13,964 bases of DNA from an uncultured Clostridia bacterium (GTDB lineage: Bacteria > Bacillota > Clostridia > Oscillospirales > Oscillospiraceae), in assembly GCA_937915065.1 (NCBI GenBank), contig CALDMR010000010.1, positions 1-13,964 on the forward strand, read 5' to 3'. Both the position numbers and the translations under genes were made by a program. The notes beneath the pieces were generated by a model, which had not been told where the DNA came from, ran no database searches, and saw only the letters and a list, made by a program, of their open reading frames with translations. Positions 8,000-13,955 of this stretch are shown in pieces. Each line of letters opens with the position of its first letter. Position 1 is the stretch's first letter.

Positions 8000-8015
8000 C
8001 TGCAGTAAAAGACGA

Positions 8016-8357
8016 TTAGATTCTTTCCTTAACCTTGGCAGCCTTACCAACGCGCTTACGCAGGTAATACAGCTTCGCTCTGCGAACCTTACCGTGACGG
8101 ACAACCTCGACCTTGTCGATGATCGGAGAGTTGACGGGGAATACCTTCTCCACGCCAACGCCGTAGGACACGCGGCGAACAGTGAAAGTTTCCTCAACGC
8201 CGCCGTGCTTCTTCGCAATGACGGTGCCTTCGAAAACCTGAATTCTCTCGCGGCTGCCTTCCTTGACCTTTACGTGAACCTTGACATAATCGCCGATGGC
8301 AACTTCGGGGCGATCAGCCTTCAGCTGAGACTCTCTCAGTGCTTGCATCAAATCCAT
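8016..8357 (-). CDS. rplS: 50S ribosomal protein L19
   Basis: L19 is a ribosomal protein at the interface of the 30S and 50S subunits. The 113-aa length and sequence are typical. It has the segment GDYVKVHVKVKEGSRERIQVF (starting at residue 22), FEGTVIAKKHGG, the block FTVRRVSYGVGVEKVFPVNS, and the end RRAKLYYLRKRVGKAAKVKER. The ATG at 8357 is preceded by AAGGAGG nine bases upstream. The gene stands alone between its own promoter and terminator, rather than following trmD as in many bacteria. The ~95-base leader suggests autoregulation. Confidence 0.97.
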   Translation of the reverse strand: MDLMQALRESQLKADRPEVAIGDYVKVHVKVKEGSRERIQVFEGTVIAKKHGGVEETFTVRRVSYGVGVEKVFPVNSPIIDKVEVVRHGKVRRAKLYYLRKRVGKAAKVKERI

Positions 8358-8453
8358 GGATAATTTCCTCCTTATATATAGGCGTTCATGCCGAAAAATC
8401 CTTGCGTATTTTTTATTTTTGGCGCAATACGACAGAGGACCGCCCTTTTAGAC
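8358..8453 (-). promoter_or_regulatory. rplS 5' leader, candidate L19 autoregulatory RNA
   Basis: About 95 bases lie between the predicted transcription start and the rplS ATG, long for a gene with its own promoter. On the minus strand the leader can form a CGTATT/AATACG stem around an A-rich loop, and a short GGC/GCC hairpin just before the ribosome binding site. L19 leaders are known in Firmicutes (Rfam L19_leader family), so autoregulation by L19 is plausible. I could not score it against the family model. Confidence 0.35.
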
Positions 8454-8459
8454 TATGGT

Positions 8460-8488
8460 AGTTTATCACAGCTTTCCTCAGATTGCAA
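8460..8488 (-). promoter_or_regulatory. rplS: rplS promoter (sigma-A type)
   Basis: On the minus strand, TTGCAA (8483-8488) and TAAACT (8460-8465) are separated by exactly 17 bases, with a G immediately before the -10 (TGTGATAAACT). It lies about 95 bases before the rplS start codon, in the only gap separating rplS from the radical SAM pair. Confidence 0.65.
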
Positions 8489-8513
8489 GTATTATTTTCA
8501 TTTTTTCCAAAGG

Positions 8514-9176
8514 TCAGCGAAATTCCTTCCCCTCGGCATCCAGCACATTGAGGCGGCGAACCGTCAGGAAATCGGGGCTGCAATCCGGCAGTTCCCGTTC
8601 GATGGCAGCGCCGATCAGCGCCGGGTTCAGGCCAGGGTTCTGGGCCGACACCACCACTTCGGCCAGGATCGCCCCCTCCGCTTCGCTCAGGGTGATCTCC
8701 CGGATCAGCGGTATAATGTCTACATCCGCCAGTTCCTTGCGCTTGGTCTTTTTCTGAATGATCACCTGGGGCCGGACAAACAGGGCCTGCAGCTGTCCCA
8801 ACGCCCCCGCAGGAACTCCATGGTCATAAACCAGCTTTAGTTCTGCCGCCACATAGGCCAGTTCCCGCACCGGGCGCTGGGCTTCATAAGCCTTCAGCAC
8901 CCGCAGCCCCTCGGGACATCCCGCGTTCAGCATAGCCGGAAGCCCCGCCAGATCCACATCGCTTTCCACCTCAAAATCCAGCAGTTCACAACAACTGCTT
9001 TGCCCCACAGGCAGGGGCAGCACAATGGACATGACCGGATGGGGGTGAAACCCCTTGGAATGCTTGATGAACATACCGCCCCGCAAAAACAGGCGCTGAA
9101 ATGTGCGCATCAAATCCAAATGGGAAATATAGCAGGCGGTTCCCTGCTTTTCAAACAGCAGCCGCAGCTTAGACAT
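8514..9176 (-). CDS. DUF2344 radical SAM-linked protein (TIGR03936-like)
   Basis: This 220-aa protein resembles the DUF2344 / TIGR03936 family, found next to or fused with the radical SAM protein encoded just upstream. Visible features are the N-terminal LRLLFEKQGTACYISHLDLMR (the family usually has a KGxxRYiSHLD-like start), FQRLFLRGG, and KGFHPHPVMSIVLPLPVGQ (41-59). The last is the family's GFHPxPxhs...hPLGxxS-type block. There is no membrane segment or metal motif. The ATG at 9176 overlaps the end of the upstream gene by 8 bases, with GGGAGG eight bases upstream inside that gene, so the two are translated together. The biochemical role is undescribed as far as I know. Confidence 0.85.
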   Translation of the reverse strand: MSKLRLLFEKQGTACYISHLDLMRTFQRLFLRGGMFIKHSKGFHPHPVMSIVLPLPVGQSSCCELLDFEVESDVDLAGLPAMLNAGCPEGLRVLKAYEAQRPVRELAYVAAELKLVYDHGVPAGALGQLQALFVRPQVIIQKKTKRKELADVDIIPLIREITLSEAEGAILAEVVVSAQNPGLNPALIGAAIERELPDCSPDFLTVRRLNVLDAEGKEFR

Positions 9177-11004
9177 CGCATTTCCCTCCCCCGATCAGAC
9201 AGTTGGCGCCGCAGCCGGTACACTGGGTTCGGCAGTCCGGCGTGGTTACTCCCGCATAGGCCCGCTCCCGCTCCCGCCACAGATAATTCTGCGACACGCC
9301 GGAGGAGATCATAGACCAGGGAAGAATCTCATCTTTCTCCCGAACACGGTTGGCATAGAAGGCAGGATCCAGTCCGCACTCTTCAAAAGCTTCCAACCAC
9401 AGATCCAGATGATAATAATCCTGCCAGGCATCCATTTTTGCCCCCCGGCGCCAGGCCGCTTCCAGCACCTTTCCCAGGCGGCGGTCTCCCCGGGAGAGCA
9501 CCGCCTCCAGGAAGCTGGTGTCGGAATCGTGCCACTTATAAGACACCGCTTTGGCCCGGATGCTGTCCCGCAAAAGCTGCACCCGGCGCTCGTATTCTTC
9601 TTTGGTGATCTGCGCTTCCCACTGGAAAGCCGTGTGGGGTTTCGGCACAAACCAGGAGGTGGATACCGTTACGCTGACGCCCCGGCGCTTATCCGGCGCA
9701 TATTCCCGCCAAGTGTGAACCACATGGGCCGCAATCTTGGCAATCTCCACGATATCGTCGTCCGTTTCCGTGGGCAAACCCAACATAAAATAGAGTTTCA
9801 CGGAATTCCAGCCGCCCTCAAAGGCGATCCGGCAGGAATTGAGCAGATCCTCCTCCGTCAAATTCTTATTGATGACATCCCGCAGGCGCTGGCTGCCGGC
9901 TTCCGGCGCAAAGGTCAGTCCCCCCTTGCGACCCCGAGCCAGGCGCTGCTGCAGTTCCATGGAAAAGTTATCCGCCCGCAGGGACGGCAGGGATAGATGA
10001 ACCTTATTGGCCTCGCAGTAGTCCATCAATCCATCGCACAACTCATTCAGCGGTTTGTAGTCGCTGGTGGACAAAGAGGAAAGGGTCATTTCCTGATAGC
10101 CCGAATCCTCCAGGGACTCCACCCCCTGCTGCACCAGCAGATCCTTGCTGCGGTTGCGCACAGGGCGGTACACATAGCCCGCCTGACAAAAACGGCAGCC
10201 CCGGATACAGCCGCGAAACAGCTCCAGCGTCACGCGGTCGTTGACCACTTCGGTGGAGGGCACAATGGTCTTGCTGGGGAAATAGGCAGTGTCCATATCC
10301 TCCACAATGCGCTTGGTCACCACAGGCCGCACGCCGCTGTGCGGCGCGATCTCCGCCACAGTACCATCCTCATGGTAGGACACATCGTACAGGCCGGGCA
10401 CATAAATGCCGTCGATCTCCGCCGCCGCACGCAGGAACTGCGCTTTGCTCCAGCCTTCCTTCCTGGCCCGGCGATACAGCTCGATCAGCTCCACCGTCAC
10501 CTCTTCGCCTTCGCCCAGGGAGAACAGGTCAATAAAATCCGCAAGAGGCTCTGCATTGAAACAAGCGGTGCCGCCGGCCATCACAATGGGCGCCAGTTCC
10601 GTCCGCTCCGCCGCGTGCAGCGGCACGCCGGCCAGATCCAACATATTGAGCACATTGCTGAACGCCATTTCATAGCCCAAAGAAAAGCCGATGATATCAA
10701 AGTCCCGCACGGCGTCCCCGGATTCCAGGGCATACAGCGGGATCTGCGCCCGGCGCATCTCTTCTTCCATATCCGGCCAAGGGGCAAACACCCGCTCGCA
10801 CCAGACCCCATCCACATCGTTCATCACGCCGTACAAAATCCGCATACCCAAATTCGACATGCCGATCTCATAGGTATCCGGAAAACAGAAGGCGAAGCGG
10901 GTATCCACTTCCGCCCGATCCTTGACGATCTGATTGTATTCACCGCCCACATAACGCGCAGGTTTCTGCACCCGGGGCAAAATGCGTTCCAGTCGTTTAT
11001 CCAC
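9169..11004 (-). CDS. B12-binding-type radical SAM protein (TIGR03960-like)
   Basis: This is a 611-aa radical SAM enzyme of a widely conserved but uncharacterised family. The N-terminal ~200 residues form a B12-binding-like domain (DTYEIGMSNLGMRILYG, FDIIGFSLGYEMAFSNVLNM, VMAGGTACFNAEPLADFID). The radical SAM core carries the [4Fe-4S] motif CxxxCxxC at Cys266, Cys270 and Cys273 (FRGCIRGCRFCQAG), and later FAPEAGSQRLRDVINK. The extreme C-terminus is Cys-rich, with Cys591, 595, 598, 602 and 609 in a CxxxCxxCxxxC spacing that could hold a second cluster or a zinc ion. The start is a GTG at 11004, with AGGAG nine bases upstream. The DUF2344 gene follows with an 8-base overlap, and together they probably modify one unknown substrate. 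In other genomes the pair lies near rplU/obgE/rng; here it is next to rplS and the spoIVF genes. Confidence 0.9.
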   Translation of the reverse strand: MDKRLERILPRVQKPARYVGGEYNQIVKDRAEVDTRFAFCFPDTYEIGMSNLGMRILYGVMNDVDGVWCERVFAPWPDMEEEMRRAQIPLYALESGDAVRDFDIIGFSLGYEMAFSNVLNMLDLAGVPLHAAERTELAPIVMAGGTACFNAEPLADFIDLFSLGEGEEVTVELIELYRRARKEGWSKAQFLRAAAEIDGIYVPGLYDVSYHEDGTVAEIAPHSGVRPVVTKRIVEDMDTAYFPSKTIVPSTEVVNDRVTLELFRGCIRGCRFCQAGYVYRPVRNRSKDLLVQQGVESLEDSGYQEMTLSSLSTSDYKPLNELCDGLMDYCEANKVHLSLPSLRADNFSMELQQRLARGRKGGLTFAPEAGSQRLRDVINKNLTEEDLLNSCRIAFEGGWNSVKLYFMLGLPTETDDDIVEIAKIAAHVVHTWREYAPDKRRGVSVTVSTSWFVPKPHTAFQWEAQITKEEYERRVQLLRDSIRAKAVSYKWHDSDTSFLEAVLSRGDRRLGKVLEAAWRRGAKMDAWQDYYHLDLWLEAFEECGLDPAFYANRVREKDEILPWSMISSGVSQNYLWRERERAYAGVTTPDCRTQCTGCGANCLIGGGKCDV

Positions 11005-11043
11005 AGGGTAACTCTCCTATTTCTTATATTCTAAAAATTTATT

Positions 11044-11682
11044 TTACCCTGTTCTGCCTGGTTTGACAATACCTGTTTCCCCAAACCAGCAAACAATCAG
11101 CCAGATCTCCACCAAAAGCAGCGGCAGCTGCACTCCGATCGCCCCCTGGATCGCCGCCCCGATCAGCAGTAAGCCCCCCAGGCACAGGCAATCCACTCCA
11201 TGCAAAACGCGGTCCGCTGTCACCGGTTCAGTCCACCAGGACAGCAGCAGATACAGGCTGCGCCCCCCGTCCAGCATCCGCAGGGGCAGCAGATTGAACA
11301 GCGCCAGCGCTCCATGGATACCGGCGATCATAAATCCCCGTTCCCAACCGGCGCCCGCCGCCCACCGCGCCAACGCCCAGGCGCATAGCAGGTTGACCCC
11401 CGGCCCGGCCAGCACCGCCGCAATCTCCCGCCCGTATGAAAGGCGCTCGCTGTGGCGGATGCGCAGTTCCGCACCGAACAGGGTAAGGCGAAATCCGGCA
11501 ATGTGCCCCCCCAGCAGATGCAGCACGATGATATGCCCTCCTTCGTGCAGGGCCGCTGCCGCCAAAATATGAATGAGCAGCCGCTGCCGATCCACCGCAG
11601 CAAAGAGCAGCAGCAGTATCAGGAAGGACGGGCTGACTCCCCCGCCCCACCGCCGGTCAAGGCGCTTTTTCCAGCGTAACAT
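11044..11682 (-). CDS. spoIVFB: SpoIVFB-like site-2 protease (peptidase M50)
   Basis: This is an intramembrane zinc metalloprotease of the SpoIVFB group; in B. subtilis SpoIVFB cleaves pro-sigma-K in the mother cell during sporulation. From the ATG at 11682 it is 212 aa with several hydrophobic segments. HEGGH (46-50, the HExxH motif) sits in one of them. LLPLRMLDGGRS (131-142) is the second motif, with Asp138 as the third zinc ligand, replacing the usual NPDG. The ATG at 11682 overlaps the end of the upstream M23 gene by 26 bases and has no good Shine-Dalgarno, so translational coupling is likely. An in-frame reading to 11772 has no support. The function is inferred from the family plus the spoIVFA-like neighbour. 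Confidence 0.87.
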   Translation of the reverse strand: MLRWKKRLDRRWGGGVSPSFLILLLLFAAVDRQRLLIHILAAAALHEGGHIIVLHLLGGHIAGFRLTLFGAELRIRHSERLSYGREIAAVLAGPGVNLLCAWALARWAAGAGWERGFMIAGIHGALALFNLLPLRMLDGGRSLYLLLSWWTEPVTADRVLHGVDCLCLGGLLLIGAAIQGAIGVQLPLLLVEIWLIVCWFGETGIVKPGRTG

Positions 11683-12709
11683 AATAAATCGGGTTGAGAT
11701 AAGTCTTTCCCTGCTGGATCGCAAAGTGCAGATGGGCGCCGGTAGCCATACCGGTATGGCCGACTTCGGCAATCTTTTCCCCCTTTTTCACTGACGCGCC
11801 CCCGCCGGCCGTAACTTTGCTGCAATGGGCATAAAGGGTCGTCAACCCACCGCTGTGGCTGACCATAATATAATTCCCCAGAGAACTGCTCTCTCCCACC
11901 GCTTTCACCGTACCGTCGGCAAAGGCGGTGATGGTACTGCCCTCCGGCGCAGCAATATCCAGGCCGCGATGGAATTTCTCTTCCCCCTCAACAGGATGCT
12001 CCCGGTAACCAAAGGGAGAGGACAGCCATCCCTTGACCGGGGTAGCGTAAGAAATGCCCAGCACCTGCTGTTCCATACACACGCCCTCCGGCAACGTTTC
12101 AGCATCATAAATCACGCCGTCCTCCTGGCTCTGGCTATGTTCCGTCGGCTCCTCCCGCTGGGCGGGCGCCTGCACCGGCGGCGCGCTTTCCGCCGGCGTA
12201 TGCTCCGTTTCCAGCTGGCGCCGTTCAGTCCCCTGGCGGTACAATGCCGCACCACAGTGGGCCCAATCCTGCGAAAAAGCCAGCAAGGCGTTGACCGGCT
12301 CTTGCTGGCTGAGATCCGCAATCGATTCTGTAACTGCCGTTTCCACGGCCTGCTCCTGCCGGGCAGGACGAAACACTTCCAAATAGACATCATTCAGGCC
12401 TTCCCGAACCGTGGCCTCTCCGCCAATGACCCGCCCCACAGCACTGAAGACCTCCCGATAATCCAGGCTTTGGCTCATCTGCCCGGAAACGGCATTGCGC
12501 AGGGCCGCAAACTGCTCCGGCATCTGCACCTTTGTAACCACCATGGCCAAAAAGAGCGCCGCACAGAGCAAAAGCCGCCCCCATCGCAGCAGCTCCCTTT
12601 TGCTGAAGGAATCCGCCCCTCCGCTCCGTTTCTCCTTTCCGGCGCTATACAGCCGCGACCGGTTCCCCTGATATTCTTCCGCCACCGTAGTATAGCCATA
12701 CCCCGTCAA
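11657..12709 (-). CDS. spoIVFA: SpoIVFA-like membrane-anchored M23 peptidase-domain protein
   Basis: This 350-aa protein has one membrane segment (about residues 45-60), a long linker that becomes Pro/Glu/Gln-rich (165-197), and a C-terminal LytM/M23 domain (220-340). In B. subtilis SpoIVFA holds and inhibits the SpoIVFB protease, and its M23 domain is degenerate. Here the zinc-site residues look intact: His247 and Asp251 in FHRGLDIAAP, His295 in LYAHCS, and His326/His328 in GAHLHFAI. The start is a TTG at 12709, with AAAAGGGG eight bases upstream and a sigma-E-like promoter behind it. The protein overlaps spoIVFB by 26 bases. A SpoIIQ-like or other sporulation M23 protein is the alternative, but the downstream spoIVFB favours SpoIVFA. 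Confidence 0.82.
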   Translation of the reverse strand: MTGYGYTTVAEEYQGNRSRLYSAGKEKRSGGADSFSKRELLRWGRLLLCAALFLAMVVTKVQMPEQFAALRNAVSGQMSQSLDYREVFSAVGRVIGGEATVREGLNDVYLEVFRPARQEQAVETAVTESIADLSQQEPVNALLAFSQDWAHCGAALYRQGTERRQLETEHTPAESAPPVQAPAQREEPTEHSQSQEDGVIYDAETLPEGVCMEQQVLGISYATPVKGWLSSPFGYREHPVEGEEKFHRGLDIAAPEGSTITAFADGTVKAVGESSSLGNYIMVSHSGGLTTLYAHCSKVTAGGGASVKKGEKIAEVGHTGMATGAHLHFAIQQGKTYLNPIYYVTLEKAP

Positions 12710-12740
12710 GCGCCTCGCCCCTTTTCAGAAAGTCTGATGC

Positions 12741-12769
12741 AGTATATGTCCCTGTCCCGTTTCTTATAC
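12741..12769 (-). promoter_or_regulatory. Candidate sigma-E promoter of spoIVFA-spoIVFB
   Basis: On the minus strand, a GTATAAG box (12763-12769) and CATATACT (12741-12748) are separated by 14 bases. This fits the Bacillus/Clostridium sigma-E pattern (ATA-core -35, 14-15 bases, CATAyAnT -10). Transcription would start about 25 bases before the TTG codon of spoIVFA. It agrees with the expected mother-cell expression of spoIVF genes. The call is from pattern matching by eye only. Confidence 0.55.
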
Positions 12770-12812
12770 CAGCCCGTTATAGAGAAAAACTGCAGCCTCT
12801 GAAAAGAAACAC

Positions 12813-12841
12813 TTGACAGCTGGATAGAACTTACTTATAAT
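12813..12841 (+). promoter_or_regulatory. Consensus sigma-A promoter of the tRNA-Pro gene
   Basis: TTGACA (12813-12818) and TATAAT (12836-12841) are both perfect consensus hexamers, separated by exactly 17 bases. The -10 ends 20 bases before the first tRNA base. This is as strong a housekeeping promoter as sequence alone can suggest, and it drives the first plus-strand gene in the window. Confidence 0.92.
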
Positions 12842-12861
12842 AGTAGGGCATGATGACATGC

Positions 12862-12938
12862 CGGGGTGTGGCGAAGTTTGGTATCGCGCTTGGTTCGGGT
12901 CCAAGAGGCCTCGGGTTCGAATCCCGACACTCCGACCA
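12862..12938 (+). tRNA. tRNA-Pro (anticodon CGG)
   Basis: This is a complete 77-base cloverleaf with encoded CCA. The acceptor stem CGGGGTG pairs with CACTCCG (one G-T pair), followed by discriminator A and CCA. The D stem is GCGA/TCGC. The anticodon stem is CTTGG/CCAAG with loop TTCGGGT, giving anticodon CGG at 12896-12898 (codon CCG) and G at position 37, as in proline tRNAs. The T stem is TCGGG/CCCGA with loop TTCGAAT. The CGGGGTG...CACTCCG acceptor is characteristic of bacterial tRNA-Pro. A consensus promoter precedes it and a terminator starts at its last base. It marks the border between the G+C-rich minus-strand block and an A+T-rich accessory region. Confidence 0.97.
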
Positions 12939-12972
12939 TGGGGGAGTCCTTGTTGGACTCCCCCATTTTTTA
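12938..12972 (+). terminator. Rho-independent terminator after tRNA-Pro
   Basis: A perfect 10-bp stem GGGGGAGTCC / GGACTCCCCC (12940-12949 with 12955-12964) and loop TTGTT is extended by A-T pairs on both sides and followed by a run of six T. It begins right at the CCA of the tRNA, so the tRNA is a single-gene transcript and the downstream cassette is insulated from its promoter. Confidence 0.95.
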
Positions 12973-12996
12973 ATTTTATTTAAATTTTTTAAGCTT

Positions 12997-13016
12997 GTTG
13001 CACAAAAGTGTGCAAC
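12997..13016. repeat. Perfect 8-bp inverted repeat in the A+T-rich gap
   Basis: GTTGCACA and TGTGCAAC flank a 4-base AAAG spacer, making a perfect 20-base hairpin or two-fold symmetric site. It stands 59 bases after the tRNA end and 69 bases before the toxin-like gene start codon. It is followed by TTTAGG, too short a T-run for a good terminator. It could be an operator for the cassette or a recombinase arm at an island boundary; nothing in the window decides between them. Confidence 0.6.
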
Positions 13017-13084
13017 TTTAGGCTCATTTTTCTCTACTTGTAGAAGAACATCTTTTCTGACTACTTGAGAAGGAGAAAAAATGA

Positions 13085-13636
13085 ATGTATTATAAGCGTA
13101 GTGCGGGAGCGATTCTTGTGCGAAAGTCGGCTGACTTTCTAGATTGGGTTCAGTGGACGCACCACTCCGAAGGAAAAACCCATTGCGAGGAATGTCTGAT
13201 GCTGGACGGATGCTTCTTTACCGAAGAGGCTCATCCACCCTGCCCACACCACCCGTATTGTCATTGCACATTGGAACTGATCGATTATTCTCTTGTTCTG
13301 AGAAACGCAACAGCGCATAGCGATTATGGTAAATTTGATCCCTACCTATTTAATACAACTGGTATCTACACGCATAGCAAAGAGAAACTTTTCAAAGAAT
13401 GGGGATATAATCTAGAAGATGCTTCGTGGTTGCAAGCAGAGATAGAACGGCAAGCACGAGAAAAATACATTTCAGGTGAATATCAATTAGGCAAGCTAAA
13501 TGATAAAGGTCAGCGAATCAGTATAAGAGTTACTATTTCCAGAAGGGACAATGGAAACGCTGTGTCTTTTATAACAGGGTGGATGGTTTATCCTAATGGT
13601 AGGATGCAGTTAACAACACCCTATGGAGGTAAATAA
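13085..13636 (+). CDS. Phage minor-head (MuF)-type motif joined to a DUF6883-like predicted toxin domain
   Basis: This is a 183-aa protein in two parts. Residues 30-65 carry a Cys/His-rich motif: Cys34 and Cys37 with LDG close behind, Cys43, HPPCPHHPYCHC, and Cys53, 59 and 61. It looks like the C-terminal end of phage Mu F-type minor head proteins (CxxC..LDG..PP.HPxCxC). Residues 83-183 (FDPYLFN, KEKLFKEWGYNLED, then strand-rich RISIRVTISRR and ITGWMVYPNGRMQLTTPY) resemble DUF6883, a predicted nuclease-like toxin domain of phage and polymorphic toxins. No signal peptide or head-morphogenesis domain is present, so the phage part is truncated. The ATG at 13085 has AAGGAG nine bases upstream (13070-13075). 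A small immunity-like gene follows two bases later. The domain names are by recognition, not by search. Confidence 0.6.
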   Translation: MYYKRSAGAILVRKSADFLDWVQWTHHSEGKTHCEECLMLDGCFFTEEAHPPCPHHPYCHCTLELIDYSLVLRNATAHSDYGKFDPYLFNTTGIYTHSKEKLFKEWGYNLEDASWLQAEIERQAREKYISGEYQLGKLNDKGQRISIRVTISRRDNGNAVSFITGWMVYPNGRMQLTTPYGGK

Positions 13637-13638
13637 AT

Positions 13639-13920
13639 ATGATGATGGATTGCATTGAATTAATGGTAGAAAAAGAAAAATACACTAAGCACGGTGTTCA
13701 TAAAGGTATGCAAGGTTGGATTTGCCTTGATGATAACTCAAACGGTACTTGGCTTGTAAACTTTCCACAGTGTGGAGAAAAAGATGATATTGCTGAAATT
13801 TCTGTAAAGGAAGAGGATTTGAAAGTTATTCCCGTAATGAACGCCGCTATAAATGAAGAAATCAAGGCGCAATTTGAAAGAAACGAGGACATGGGTGATA
13901 TCTCGGATTACTTAATTTAG
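13639..13920 (+). CDS. Small DUF4926-like predicted immunity protein
   Basis: This 93-aa acidic protein has an N-terminal SH3-like pattern (DCIELMVEKEKY, GVHKGMQGWICLDD, GTWLVNFPQ, IAEISVKEEDLKVIP). It resembles the DUF4926 family of predicted immunity proteins, in which a GlxkGxxGtV turn precedes a VEF strand and an xL..dL end. A short helical tail follows (residues 66-93). The ATG at 13639 lies two bases after the stop of the toxin-like gene. Its Shine-Dalgarno GGAGG (13625-13629, nine bases upstream) is formed by the last Gly-Gly codons of that gene, so the two are translationally coupled. The gene is A+T-rich like its partner. The role as antidote is inferred from order, size and fold pattern. 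Confidence 0.6.
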   Translation: MMMDCIELMVEKEKYTKHGVHKGMQGWICLDDNSNGTWLVNFPQCGEKDDIAEISVKEEDLKVIPVMNAAINEEIKAQFERNEDMGDISDYLI

Positions 13921-13935
13921 GACAAAACTTCTTGC

Positions 13936-13955
13936 CAACGGCCTGCAAACCGTTG
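13936..13955. repeat. Small inverted repeat at the right edge
   Basis: CAACGG and CCGTTG form a 6-bp stem around the 8-base loop CCTGCAAA, 15 bases after the end of the immunity-like gene. It is not followed by a T-run within the window, so it is not a clear terminator. It may be part of a repeat or attachment structure that continues past the edge. Confidence 0.4.

Noticed and set aside
9997..11034. Long plus-strand open frame opposite the radical SAM gene
   Set aside because: Its His/Gln/Arg-rich translation shows no family resemblance, and the minus strand encodes the CxxxCxxC enzyme here.
12850..13068. A 72-codon open frame starting before the tRNA
   Set aside because: It runs straight through the tRNA-Pro gene and its terminator, so it cannot be a real coding sequence.
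13081..13095. An alternative ATG four bases upstream of the toxin-like gene
   Set aside because: It opens only a four-codon frame (MNVL then stop) and sits too close to the ribosome binding site. The ATG at 13085 has the better 9-base spacing. A tiny leader peptide cannot be excluded but has no support.
13936..13955. Resemblance to a tRNA-Cys anticodon arm (loop with CTGCAAA)
   Set aside because: The stem closes around an 8-base loop rather than 7, and no acceptor, D or T arm can be built in the available sequence.
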